A program made the translations under genes and the position numbers. A DNA stretch of 64,000 nucleotides, from NCBI RefSeq assembly GCF_000021925.1, contig NC_011830.1, positions 3,073,001 through 3,137,000 of the forward strand. The letters are read 5' to 3'. Below are positions 52,944 to 61,388 of the stretch, in pieces. The stretch comes from Desulfitobacterium hafniense DCB-2 (GTDB lineage Bacteria > Bacillota > Desulfitobacteriia > Desulfitobacteriales > Desulfitobacteriaceae). The first letter of the stretch is position 1; each line of letters starts with the position of its first letter. The notes below the pieces were generated by a model. It made no database searches, was not told the origin of the DNA, and saw nothing but the letters and a program-made list of their open reading frames with translations.

Positions 52944-53953
52944 CTTAGCCTCCTTTGTCTCAATAAAATAGCAATAAACAGGACTGCTCCCACTGTTCCA
53001 AGTATCAAAGAGACAGGCACTTCAAAAGGCATGATGATTATTCGAGAAATTATGTCACAAAGTGTTATCGTCCCCATTCCCAACACACATACCCAAGGCA
53101 AATTACTTCTAAGATCATCACCTCTGTACATAGAAACAATGTTAGGGACAATTAAACCTAAAAAGGGCAAATTGCCAATAACAGCTGCCACAATGCCAAC
53201 TGCAAAGGAAATAAGGGCAGTACCCAGAAGAACTATCCTATTATAATTTAAGCCAAGACTTTTTGTAACATCTTCCCCCAGCCCAGCTAAGGTCAATCGA
53301 TCAGCATAGATGAAAATAAGAACAGTAGCAATAATAATCAGCCATAGGTATTCATACCTGCCAATTTGAACCGGTGCAAATGAACCTACAAACCAGGTTT
53401 CAATATTTTGCGTCATATGAAAAACCAGACCAACAAAAGTGGAAACTGCAGAAATAACTGCTCCCAGCATCATCCCAATAATCGGAACAATTAAAGACGA
53501 ACGCAGTTTAACTCTTCTTAAGAACAAAAAGAAAATCATCGTCCCTACAAAAGAAAAAATGATGGCACCCGTCATTCTCTGCACCAAAGTTGGTGCAGGA
53601 AAAAACAAATAAACAAAAACAAGCCCCAAACCCGCCCATTCAATGGTTCCTGTTGTAGTAGGTTCAACCAGACGGTTCTGTGTAACAAGCTGCATTACCA
53701 GTCCTGACATGGCCATGGCAGCTCCCGTAAGCATTAGTGCCGCTGTTCTTGGCACACGGGTTATGAAAAACATTTCCCTTCCATCCGCTTGTCCTTTTAT
53801 GTCATAAACTCCAGTAAACAATGATATAATACCGACAGCAACAACAGCCAGAACCGCCAATGCAAACGGTTTTGTCCATATTTTATTGTGATTATAACGC
53901 TGGGGCTGAGAATTCTCAGCCCCAGCCATTTTTTGTATGGTATTCCCCGGCAC
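52940..53953 (-). CDS. Siderophore ABC permease 1 (FecCD/YclN type)
   Basis: 337 residues from a GTG with GGAG about 9 bases before. Pattern MAMSGLVMQLVTQNRLVEPTT at about 80 and IGNLPFLGLIVPNIVSMYRGDD near 270 mark the FecCD family; nine helices. It forms a heterodimer with permease 2. It starts 19 bases after the binding-protein gene stops. Confidence 0.92.
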   Translation of the reverse strand: MPGNTIQKMAGAENSQPQRYNHNKIWTKPFALAVLAVVAVGIISLFTGVYDIKGQADGREMFFITRVPRTAALMLTGAAMAMSGLVMQLVTQNRLVEPTTTGTIEWAGLGLVFVYLFFPAPTLVQRMTGAIIFSFVGTMIFFLFLRRVKLRSSLIVPIIGMMLGAVISAVSTFVGLVFHMTQNIETWFVGSFAPVQIGRYEYLWLIIIATVLIFIYADRLTLAGLGEDVTKSLGLNYNRIVLLGTALISFAVGIVAAVIGNLPFLGLIVPNIVSMYRGDDLRSNLPWVCVLGMGTITLCDIISRIIIMPFEVPVSLILGTVGAVLFIAILLRQRRLR

Positions 53954-53972
53954 TATGTTGTACTCCTTTATA

Positions 53973-54986
53973 CTACTTAGTTAAAGCCTTGGCAAGTTCT
54001 TCAAATAACTCCAGATAAGTTTGTATTGATTCATTTGTGTAAGTATCTTTTGGCGCATAAACTATCTGCCCTTTAGAAACAGCAGTTGTTTTTTGCAGAG
54101 CAGGTGATTTATCGATGACATCCTGAGCCGGAACTGCATCAGTCATCGAAGATACTGCAGCATCACGATCCAGTACAAAAATCCAATCAGGATTACTTTG
54201 GGCAATAGCTTCAACAGACACATCATCACCTTGGTGATCTGAAGAGGCACCGTCAATTTTTAATGCCGGAGTCCAGCCAAAAATTTCATACATTGGTCCC
54301 CAAACACGTCCGGAATGAGGAGCTGAAAAGCCAATATTTCCACCGGAAACCACAACACTCATCACTGTATCCGTCCCATTATAGGCAGACTTAGCCTCTG
54401 CGATAGCTTGATCAAAATCAGCTACCAATTGTTCAGCCTCTTTATTTTTATCGAAAATTTGCCCCAAAGCGATTGTAGAATCCTTAAGTCCATTGACTAA
54501 GTTTTCTCCAGGTGCATCCGCTTCTGTAGAAACATCAAAATTAAGATCAATAACAGCTGCATTGGGCACTAGCTTTTTGATATCGTCATAAAATCTGGCA
54601 AATCTCTGACCAACAATGACAAGTTCAGGGTCTACAGCTGCTATAATTTCAAGATTTGGTTCACCATGACTGCCAATATCCTGAACTGACTCATCCTTTA
54701 CATAGGGGGAATCCGCAGGCATTACAGGCTTTGGCACAGCCGCTAATTCAATTCCCCAATCAGATAAAGTTTCAAATGTTCTATTGTCCAAAGCAACCAC
54801 ATTCTTGGGATTTACAGGAACAGTAACGGTTCCATGAACATCAGTGATTTCAACTGTTGAAGCTTCGCTTACTTGATCATTGCCTTGAGGGTTAACCGTT
54901 TGATTGCTTGAATTTGTGCAAGCTGTCAGCATCAAAGCAAAAGTTGCTATAATAACAGCTGATTTAAAAAATTTAGATTTTCTCAT
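53973..54986 (-). CDS. Siderophore-binding lipoprotein
   Basis: 337 residues. Signal peptide with lipobox L-T-A-C at residues 20-23, then a spacer rich in N, Q and S, and a periplasmic-binding fold of the FhuD/YclQ class (VTVPVNPKNVVALDNRTFET, VDPELVIVGQRFARFYDDI, QSNPDWIFVLDRDAAVSS). It catches the iron-siderophore at the outer face of the membrane. First gene of the operon; a Fur box is about 125 bases upstream. Confidence 0.93.
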   Translation of the reverse strand: MRKSKFFKSAVIIATFALMLTACTNSSNQTVNPQGNDQVSEASTVEITDVHGTVTVPVNPKNVVALDNRTFETLSDWGIELAAVPKPVMPADSPYVKDESVQDIGSHGEPNLEIIAAVDPELVIVGQRFARFYDDIKKLVPNAAVIDLNFDVSTEADAPGENLVNGLKDSTIALGQIFDKNKEAEQLVADFDQAIAEAKSAYNGTDTVMSVVVSGGNIGFSAPHSGRVWGPMYEIFGWTPALKIDGASSDHQGDDVSVEAIAQSNPDWIFVLDRDAAVSSMTDAVPAQDVIDKSPALQKTTAVSKGQIVYAPKDTYTNESIQTYLELFEELAKALTK

Positions 54987-55109
54987 TCATCTCTCTCCTT
55001 TTAATCCAAGGTTTTCTTTACCGGCGTTAATGGGTCAAATTTTCTGGCGAATGGCTCACTTTTTTTCTTGACGTTGGCAATTGCAATTTGGTATATTCAA
55101 AGAAATTAG

Positions 55110-55124
55110 TGATAATAATTATCA
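55110..55124. promoter_or_regulatory. Fur box
   Basis: TGATAAT-A-ATTATCA is a perfect 7-1-7 repeat, the core of the Fur recognition site. It stands in the 264-base space between the siderophore operon and the AraC-type gene and could control both under iron limitation. Confidence 0.85.
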
Positions 55125-55250
55125 TTGTCATTAACGCTTGTTTAAGACTATATCATCACTCATCCCTAAAAATCTTAACTAAATTTGTTTTTCCCAGGTG
55201 AAGTTATGTACTTTTCTTATTTGAACTAAACGGGTTAAAAGGAGGCGCTC

Positions 55251-55607
55251 ATGGACAAAAAAAGAACTATAAACCCACCGGTTTATAGTCCTCATGTAAA
55301 AAAAGCCGTCGATTTTACTTATCAAAACCTCAACGAAGAATTAAGCCTGGAAAGGGTCACCGAGCATCTCAATCTCAACAAATCCTATTTTTGCAAGCTG
55401 TTTAAGCACCATATGGGTACGACCTACACCAAATTCGTCAACGAGCTGCGCATTGAACAAGGTAAACAGCTGTTGCTGGAAACTGAATTATCCATTCTCG
55501 ATATCGCCCTTGCTCTGGGCTACAATAACCCTAATTACTTTATCAAGGCATTTAAACAGCATTTGGGAACCACTCCCCTTAAGTATCGCAAAGAAAGGGA
55601 AAGCTAA
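55251..55607 (+). CDS. Short AraC/XylS-type regulator (DNA-binding domain only)
   Basis: 118 residues: two helix-turn-helix motifs, LSLERVTEHLNLNKSYFCKLFKHHMG-like first and DIALALGYNNPNYFIKAFKQHLG second, with PLKYRKE at the end. There is no ligand domain, as in MarA/SoxS. It is divergent to the siderophore operon and shares its control region, so it is a likely activator of that operon (inference). ATG behind AAAGGAGG. Its end overlaps the response-regulator gene by 4 bases tail to tail. Confidence 0.85.
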   Translation: MDKKRTINPPVYSPHVKKAVDFTYQNLNEELSLERVTEHLNLNKSYFCKLFKHHMGTTYTKFVNELRIEQGKQLLLETELSILDIALALGYNNPNYFIKAFKQHLGTTPLKYRKERES

Positions 55608-56302
55608 ACTCGAAAACGATAGCCTGCTCCCCAGACGGTTTCAATATATTGGGGCTTGGAAGGGTCTATCTCCGTTTTCTCGCGAATCCGGGCAATATGC
55701 ACAGTAACCGTTGCCGAATCTCCTAATGATTCCAATCCCCAGATCCGCTCAAAAAGCTCTTCCCTGCCAAAAACCCGGTTGGGGTTTTGCGCTAAATATA
55801 ACAGCAAGTCAAATTCTTTCTGGGCAAGGTTCACTTCCTGATGGTTAACAAAGACTCGCCGTGAGTCTTTTTCGATTTTCAGCCCCCGGATGGTAATGGA
55901 TTGGCGCTTTTTGATCCCAGCATTAAAGCGTTCTTTAAGCCGTTCATAATTTTCAATATGGGCTTTGACCCGGGCCACCAGCTCCCCCGGACTGAAGGGC
56001 TTCGTGATATAGTCATCAGCTCCCAGGCTTAAGCCTTTGATCTTATCGATCTCCTCTTTTTTGGCTGAGACCAATAAAACGGGAATATCCTTATCCTCTT
56101 TCATACTCTTGAGAATTTCCAGTCCATCTAAGCCGGGCAGCATGATGTCGAGAATGATTAAGTCGAATTCATTGTTCTGGATAGCTCTCAACCCTTCTAC
56201 TCCGTCCGTGGAGAGAGTGACATCAAAACCTGCCACCTCCAGATAATCTCTTTCCAGCTCAGCAATACTGGAGTCATCCTCGACGATTAAAATGCGTTTC
56301 AT
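55604..56302 (-). CDS. OmpR-type response regulator
   Basis: 232 residues from the ATG at 56302 behind AAGGAGG; a 51-residue upstream extension is made of a tandem repeat and is not expected to be translated. Receiver domain with phospho-acceptor in LIILDIMLPGLDG, conserved Thr/Ser in LLVSAKK and Lys in TKPFSPGE. The winged helix ends GAGYRF. The matching histidine kinase is probably the gene at 58400-59839, on the other side of an IS110 element. Confidence 0.92.
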   Translation of the reverse strand: MKRILIVEDDSSIAELERDYLEVAGFDVTLSTDGVEGLRAIQNNEFDLIILDIMLPGLDGLEILKSMKEDKDIPVLLVSAKKEEIDKIKGLSLGADDYITKPFSPGELVARVKAHIENYERLKERFNAGIKKRQSITIRGLKIEKDSRRVFVNHQEVNLAQKEFDLLLYLAQNPNRVFGREELFERIWGLESLGDSATVTVHIARIREKTEIDPSKPQYIETVWGAGYRFRV

Positions 56303-56318
56303 GTTTGGCCCTCCTTGA

Positions 56319-56413
56319 GTAGTGTCTTCTTGTGTCTTTGGGTAGTGTCTTCCTGTGTCCTTGGGTATTCTCTCCTGAATCCTTGGGTATACTTCCCCTG
56401 AATCCTCAGGTAT
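56319..56413. repeat. Tandem imperfect 22-25-bp repeats upstream of the response regulator
   Basis: Four units, each of the form (on the minus strand) ATACCCAAGGATTCAGGAGA and variants such as CCCAAGGACACAGGAAGACA, fill the space just before the ribosome site. One unit has the palindrome CCTGAGGATTCAGG. They may be repeated regulator-binding sites or a repeat expansion; a copy number difference between strains would decide. Confidence 0.7.
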
Positions 56414-56435
56414 TCTTATGGTGAAAATATCTGGG

Positions 56436-56510
56436 TCGCGTAGCTTCACCCACAACAGTCACTCCATAGCTCCGGAGCTGGCCAACTCGCCTTCTTAACA
56501 GCTACGCCAA
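56436..56510 (-). repeat. Intergenic repeat, left inverted copy E beside IS110
   Basis: Reverse complement carries GTTAAGAAGGC (56489-56499) and TTGTGGG-TGAAGCTACG (56439-56455), the same blocks in the same order and spacing as copy D at 58060-58135 on the plus strand. Confidence 0.6.
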
Positions 56511-56562
56511 ACCCCGCTGCTTTCTTACGAAAATAGATTCCTACTTTGCATTGGGTTATTCT

Positions 56563-57788
56563 TCAGCTGGCTTGTAAAACCTGATAGCCCTTTGCTTGAA
56601 GTTGTCTGATGAGACGCTGTTCCTTCTGTCTCTCACGCTCCATCATGTATTCTGTTCCGAGTTCCCTATAGGTTTCTCTCGTCACTAAAATCCGATAGGC
56701 AATCCGAAGAATCAGATGGCCCAGAGCCAGTAAAGCCTTCTTTTTACCCATCCGTTTAACCCATCGCCAATAGGTTGCGGATAAACGAGAGTTTTTTACT
56801 TTAGAAGCAGCCCATGCGCATTCACATAATACCGCTTTTAACGCTTTGTTTCCTGCGGAAACACTCCCTCTTTTTTTTTACCTGCGCTTTCATTATTGCC
56901 GGGTGATACTCCAGCCCAGGAAGACAGCTGACTATCTGTAGGAAAGACAGACATATCTGCCCCCAACTCAGCGATCATGATCGCTGAAGACGTCTGATTT
57001 ATACCGGGTATTGAGGTTAATAGCTCGACCTCTTGCTGGTATGGAGCCATACATTCACTTATTTTCTGCTCCACGTTAATCAGGCTCTGTTCTAAAAACT
57101 TCAAGTGACTCCATGAATATCGAATCATGTCCCGGTGATGGCTCCGCAGTCGATGATTTAAAGCATCCGCTAAACCCGGTATCTTGCTTTTAACCTTACC
57201 TTTCACCATCTGGTTAAGCTTTTCTACGGTAATCACTTCTCCATCCATCAGGGACTCCATAATATTGCGTCCTGAAACCCCGAAAATATCGGAAATATAG
57301 GTGGTGATCTTGATATTGGCATCCTGCAAAATTTTATGAATGCGGTTTTTCTCTTGGGTTGCATCCTGAAGGAGTTTTTTCCGATATCGGGTTAAGTCTC
57401 TCAGATCACGGATTTCCGCCGGTGGTACAAAGCTTCCTTCAATTAATCCGCTTCGAAGAAGTTGGGCAATCCATTCCGCATCTTTGACGTCCGTTTTCCG
57501 CCCGGGTAGGTTCTTAATGCGTTGAGCATTGGCCAAACTCAGTTGAAACGACCCTGCCTCAAGAATATTCCAAACCGGTTTCCAATACACTCCGGTACTT
57601 TCCATGGCGACATGCGAGCATTTCTCTTCTTCCAACCAATCGGTAAGCGCCAGAAGGTCAGATGTGGTCGTACTAAACGTCCGGATCGTCTTTTTAGGCT
57701 TAGATTCCAAGGAACCAAAGAGGATACAGGCTACCACCGTTTCTTGATGAACATCCAGTCCCGCGCAGCATTCCAGAATAGCATCCAT
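56563..57788 (-). mobile_element. IS110-family transposase, split by a frameshift at A9
   Basis: The first frame (57788-56838) gives 316 residues: GLDVHQETVVA (first Asp), AMESTGVYW (Glu), KTDVKDAEWIAQ (Asp pair) of the RuvC-like DEDD domain, and the C-terminal Tnp20 domain LLTSIPGINQTSSAIMIAEL with the expected SSWAGVSPGNNESAGK. The rest of the protein (VSAGNKALKAVLCECAW, then MGKKKALLALGHLILRIAYR) is in the -1 frame. The break is a run of nine A on the coding strand (56871-56879); one extra A, or a -1 slip, restores a protein of about 407 residues. It is therefore either inactive or expressed by slippage. Confidence 0.9.
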
Positions 57789-58000
57789 TGAAGATCACCT
57801 CCTAATAACGTAGGTGAGTGCGTCCAACAACAAGCCTACTTGAAATTTCTTACCCGTGCTCGTGGCACAATCTTCTGTGCTTAAATGTTGTTGGAACCAG
57901 TTTCTGCATCGGGGTATCATCCACCATAAAGCAAACGGCTAACAGCACCCACCTTACTATGATTATCTCAGTTTAATGCTGTTAGGAAAAGCCTTCGCCT
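57789..58000 (-). ncRNA. Candidate IS110 bridge-RNA region (transposase 5' leader)
   Basis: In IS110-group elements the non-coding end upstream of the transposase makes a bridge RNA with two guide loops. Here about 210 bases without a gene precede the transposase start. They include a long stem CCAACAACA/TGTTGTTGG (about 57832-57840 with 57885-57895) enclosing about 45 bases, and a GGTG/CACC-rich part. The position and structure fit; the element ends were not determined. Confidence 0.45.
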
Positions 58001-58044
58001 ATTTTCATTCCCCTCTGTGAAATGAAATTTCATAAGTGTTTCTG

Positions 58045-58150
58045 CATGTTAACCGTGGCTTCGCTATGTTAAGAAGGCTTCGTTGGCCCGGTCGCTCCTC
58101 CGCTAAAGCCGTTCCCTTTTGTGGGCAAAGCTACGGCTTGCAGGTCTTTT
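58045..58150 (+). repeat. Intergenic repeat, right inverted copy D beside IS110
   Basis: Carries GTTAAGAAGGC (58068-58078), TTGGCC and TTGTGGGCAAAGCTACG (58119-58135), matching copy E in reverse. The following bases up to 58310 have no gene; several short inverted repeats (for example GCCGCCAGCGGC near 58239) are visible but I see no function. Confidence 0.6.
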
Positions 58151-58314
58151 CAGCTCACATTTTAGGCCTTCTGGCGATCTTTTTGGGATCTCCTCGAGAC
58201 GAGACCTTCTCAAGATTCTTCCTGTAGCCGCCGGTCATGCCGCCAGCGGCATCGGCGAAAGCTGCCGAAACAGCCTTATCCATCAACGCCTTTCTCAAGC
58301 CTAAACCCTGAAGC

Positions 58315-58392
58315 CCGAGAAGCAGCCCAAGGATTTTGCTTTACAAAAGGGAGCGGATTTAAGCGAGCGGTGTAAAGCAAAATCCTGGAGAC
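58315..58392 (-). repeat. MITE-like repeat copy C (62-bp core)
   Basis: Inverted ends CCAAGGATTTTGCTTTACA (58327-58345) and TGTAAAGCAAAATCCTGG (58371-58388) enclose 25 bases. It is a short version of copy B at 47464-47700: its two halves match the two ends of B. It lies between IS110 and the histidine kinase stop. Confidence 0.8.
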
Positions 58393-58399
58393 TGCCCCC

Positions 58400-59839
58400 T
58401 CAGCTCCGGGGCAGCGAGATCAGCACACTGGTCCCTTTACCCTCCCGGCTGACAGCCCATATCCGGCCTTCATGCCCTTCCACGATCTGTTTGGCGATAG
58501 CCAGGCCCAGTCCGCTGCCTTTGATTTCAGTGCGGGCCGTATCCGAGCGATAAAACCGCTCAAAGATCTGAGCCACATCTTTTTTCGGTATCCCCCGGCC
58601 ATTATCCTTAATTTCGATGATGACGCTGGAATGGGTTTCCCGCAAGGATAGGGTGATGACACCCTCTTCTTTATCCATATACTTACGGGAATTATCGATG
58701 ATATTCAGAATGACCCGCATCATGCGTTCCCGATCCAGGGGAATTTCCTGAGCTGAGGTAAGCTCAGATTCGAAGAGAATTTTAATCCCGTTTCTCTCCA
58801 TCTCCGGTTCTATTTCCTGAAGTCCGTCATCTAAAAATTCCCCGATGTTGGTTTTTTCAAAACTAAAGGGAATTTGGTTAAGATCCAGTTTGGCATAGAG
58901 CAGCAAGTCGTCGATCATAGTATCCACTTGCTCCGCCTTGCGGTAAATCGTCTTTAAGTATTTTTCTTTCTTTTCCGGAGAATTGGCAATACCGTCCAAC
59001 AGCCCTTCCACATAGCCTTTAATGGAGGTCACCGGGGTCTTTAAGTCGTGAGAAATACTGGATATGAGCATCTTGCGGTTATCCTCATACTTAAGCTGGG
59101 TATGCACAGAATTCTTTAACTGAATACGCATGCGCTCAAGGTCGCGGCATAGTTCCCGCACCTCTTGGTCCCCTTCTTCGACGATTTCATAATCCAAATT
59201 GCCTAAAGTGATTTCCATGGCCGCTTTCTGCAGGTTGTTAAGGGGGGTAAGAATTCGCAAAGAAAAATAGTAGGAGGCAATGGAATTGGCGCCGATAAAA
59301 GACAAAAGAAATACCAAGCCGCTAAAGATTAAAAAATTCGTCATATCAAAGGAGGCCGGATTGATCGGAACAAGGAGATAGAGGGTAGTTTGCTTCTCCG
59401 CTTGCGCCTCGTCACGAGATACATCAAAGGACTGAACAGTGTAAGACTGGGTTCCCAAATCCACCCGGGCACTGCGGAATTGTATCGCCGGTTTCTTCAA
59501 TTTAACTACATCGATGGCCGTTAAGTTGTGGGAGGAAAAAAGCACCCTTTCCCCTTCCAGCACCACGACTTCACCATCCAGGATATCCATCCGCGCCTGG
59601 AGCTCCTTTTGAAAGGAGCTGTCCTTGATTTTCTCAGGATTTTGGCGAAGAACACTATTCTCACGGCCGACTAATTCCATAGTCAGCTGAGCAACCTCCT
59701 GAGTATTGTGAATGGCCTGCTCTGTATCCGCCAGCTTGCCGGCAATATAAATATAAGCCATAGCGCTAATAACCGTAATCATCACCGGGAGGATTACGGT
59801 TAAAGCATTGGCTGAAATAAGTCGTCCTTTCAGATTCAT
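58400..59839 (-). CDS. Membrane sensor histidine kinase
   Basis: 479 residues. Helices at about 10-32 and 180-203 enclose an outer sensor of about 145 residues; a HAMP region follows. The H-box is SSISHDLKTPVTSIKGYVEG, then N-box NIIDNSRKYM and G-boxes DNGRGIPKKD and GSGLGLAIAKQIVEGHEG. It follows the ABC permease by 9 bases and presumably reports on the same envelope stress or antibiotic. The response regulator at 55604 is the likely partner. Confidence 0.92.
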   Translation of the reverse strand: MNLKGRLISANALTVILPVMITVISAMAYIYIAGKLADTEQAIHNTQEVAQLTMELVGRENSVLRQNPEKIKDSSFQKELQARMDILDGEVVVLEGERVLFSSHNLTAIDVVKLKKPAIQFRSARVDLGTQSYTVQSFDVSRDEAQAEKQTTLYLLVPINPASFDMTNFLIFSGLVFLLSFIGANSIASYYFSLRILTPLNNLQKAAMEITLGNLDYEIVEEGDQEVRELCRDLERMRIQLKNSVHTQLKYEDNRKMLISSISHDLKTPVTSIKGYVEGLLDGIANSPEKKEKYLKTIYRKAEQVDTMIDDLLLYAKLDLNQIPFSFEKTNIGEFLDDGLQEIEPEMERNGIKILFESELTSAQEIPLDRERMMRVILNIIDNSRKYMDKEEGVITLSLRETHSSVIIEIKDNGRGIPKKDVAQIFERFYRSDTARTEIKGSGLGLAIAKQIVEGHEGRIWAVSREGKGTSVLISLPRS

Positions 59840-59848
59840 CCTGTCACC

Positions 59849-60601
59849 TTAAAATTCTTTTTTGTCAAAAAGATAGTAGGCTCCTGTAAAAAACAGCAGA
59901 GCATATCCCAACATCAAGAGGAATTGCCGTATTATCTTCATCAGGGGAAATGAGTTGGCCAACCAAAGATTATACCAATCAAAATAGGATGTCAGAAGAA
60001 TTCCGGAATATTGAGAAAAAAGCATGCCCAGGCCTTTAAAAAGAATGAAGGCTAAAATCGATACGAAAAAAACCGAAATACCGCTCTTCAGAACATTAGC
60101 CAGGAAAACGATGCCTAAGGCCAATACAAATAAAGGAATAAAGCTTACTGTGTAGGAGAGTGTGCTTTGCCATATCCCTTTGAAACTCATCGTACCGCCG
60201 TCAAATACAAACCCTGCCAATAAAGAAAAGAGCAGCAAGAGGCCCAGATTGGCTAAGATAAAGATACCGATAGCCGATACTTTCGCTGAAAACAGCTTAA
60301 AACGGCTCACAGGCCTTGTCAAGGTTATACGCATGGTATTTTGAGCAAACTCTCCGGAGAAGCTGTCAATGGCTACCAAGGCCGCAAAGAGAGGCAGAAG
60401 AGTATTAACAGCCACCGACAGGACCAGCATGGAAAAATCCGCGCTGCCTGCTCCGCGAATACCAAACCCTAAGCGAACCCCTAAGACCAAAAGCTGCCCT
60501 ACGACAATCACCAGCAAAGAAAGAATAACCGCCACCATTACTTTCTTTTTCTTGCGTAATTTCTCAAGTTCATTGATTAATGCTGCTTGAAACACGGCCA
60601 T
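59849..60601 (-). CDS. ABC-2 type transporter permease
   Basis: 250 residues with six helices. FAALVAIDSFSGEFAQNTMRI at about 90 and TLTRPVSRFKLFSAK after it are typical of ABC-2 permeases. Similar to the single-permease bacitracin- and lantibiotic-immunity transporters. ATG behind GAGGTAG; start overlaps the ATPase gene by 32 bases. Confidence 0.88.
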   Translation of the reverse strand: MAVFQAALINELEKLRKKKKVMVAVILSLLVIVVGQLLVLGVRLGFGIRGAGSADFSMLVLSVAVNTLLPLFAALVAIDSFSGEFAQNTMRITLTRPVSRFKLFSAKVSAIGIFILANLGLLLLFSLLAGFVFDGGTMSFKGIWQSTLSYTVSFIPLFVLALGIVFLANVLKSGISVFFVSILAFILFKGLGMLFSQYSGILLTSYFDWYNLWLANSFPLMKIIRQFLLMLGYALLFFTGAYYLFDKKEF

Positions 60602-61313
60602 TGCGCTCTACCTCACTCACAAAATAATTCTCCAGGGTGGCGTAATTTTTTAGAATATCTTCAGTGGTCTGAACATTGAGAAGCATCCCGTTATAAATAA
60701 CGCCAATCTTGTTACAGGTTAATTCCACATCGTGAATTAAATGACTGGAGATAAAAAAAGTGGTCCGCTCCTGTTCGGCCAAATATAAAATCAACTTGCG
60801 GATATCGATCATTCCTTCGACATCAAGACCGTTTAAAGGCTCATCAAGAATAACCACTTTAGGCCGGGACAGAATGGCCGCCGAAAGTCCCAGGCGTTGT
60901 TTCATACCCAGAGAGAACCGTTTCGGCTTCTCATTCTTATAGCGGAGCATTCCCGTTAATTCCAGGACTTCTTCGATTCGTTGCCCATCCACATCCGGAT
61001 AAAACCGGGCCAGTTGTCTGAGATTATCGTAAGCGCTGAGATAAGGATAGGTCTCCGGTATTTCAATGATACAGCCCACATGAGCCATTGCTTTTTCATA
61101 ATCTTCCAGTATACTGTGACCAAATATCTTAACATCACCCCGATCCGGAGCAATCAATCCTGTCATAATTTTCATGGCCGTGGTCTTCCCTGCGCCATTG
61201 GGACCAAGAAAACCGAAAATCTCGCCTTCATAAATATCCAGACTGAGATCGTTGATACCACGACCATTCTTATAAAGCTTCGTGAGATTTTGAATCTCAA
61301 TGACTTTTTCCAT
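60570..61313 (-). CDS. ABC transporter ATPase (BcrA type)
   Basis: 247 residues. Walker A GPNGAGKTTAMK at about 37, signature FSLGMKQRLGLSAA, Walker B VVILDEPLNGLD and H-loop region ISSHLIHDVE. It energises the permease encoded next. ABC, permease and kinase in one operon are typical of antimicrobial-peptide defence or export. Confidence 0.92.
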   Translation of the reverse strand: MEKVIEIQNLTKLYKNGRGINDLSLDIYEGEIFGFLGPNGAGKTTAMKIMTGLIAPDRGDVKIFGHSILEDYEKAMAHVGCIIEIPETYPYLSAYDNLRQLARFYPDVDGQRIEEVLELTGMLRYKNEKPKRFSLGMKQRLGLSAAILSRPKVVILDEPLNGLDVEGMIDIRKLILYLAEQERTTFFISSHLIHDVELTCNKIGVIYNGMLLNVQTTEDILKNYATLENYFVSEVERNGRVSSSINQ

Positions 61314-61342
61314 ATGCTAACCTCCAAATGAAGCCCCTAAAG

Positions 61343-61371
61343 GAGCTGCCGGAGTCCCACTCCGGCAGCTC
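61343..61371 (-). terminator. Hairpin between the secreted protein and the ABC operon
   Basis: Perfect 13-bp stem GAGCTGCCGGAGT/ACTCCGGCAGCTC with a 3-base loop, followed by CCTTTAGG on the minus strand. The weak T run suggests partial read-through from the secreted-protein gene into the ABC operon. Confidence 0.65.
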
Positions 61372-61388
61372 AAGCTATTTTGCGCTAA

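Noticed and set aside
55251..55607. AraC-type gene as a truncated pseudogene
   Set aside because: HTH-only AraC proteins are a known class, the ribosome site is strong, and both helix-turn-helix motifs are complete.
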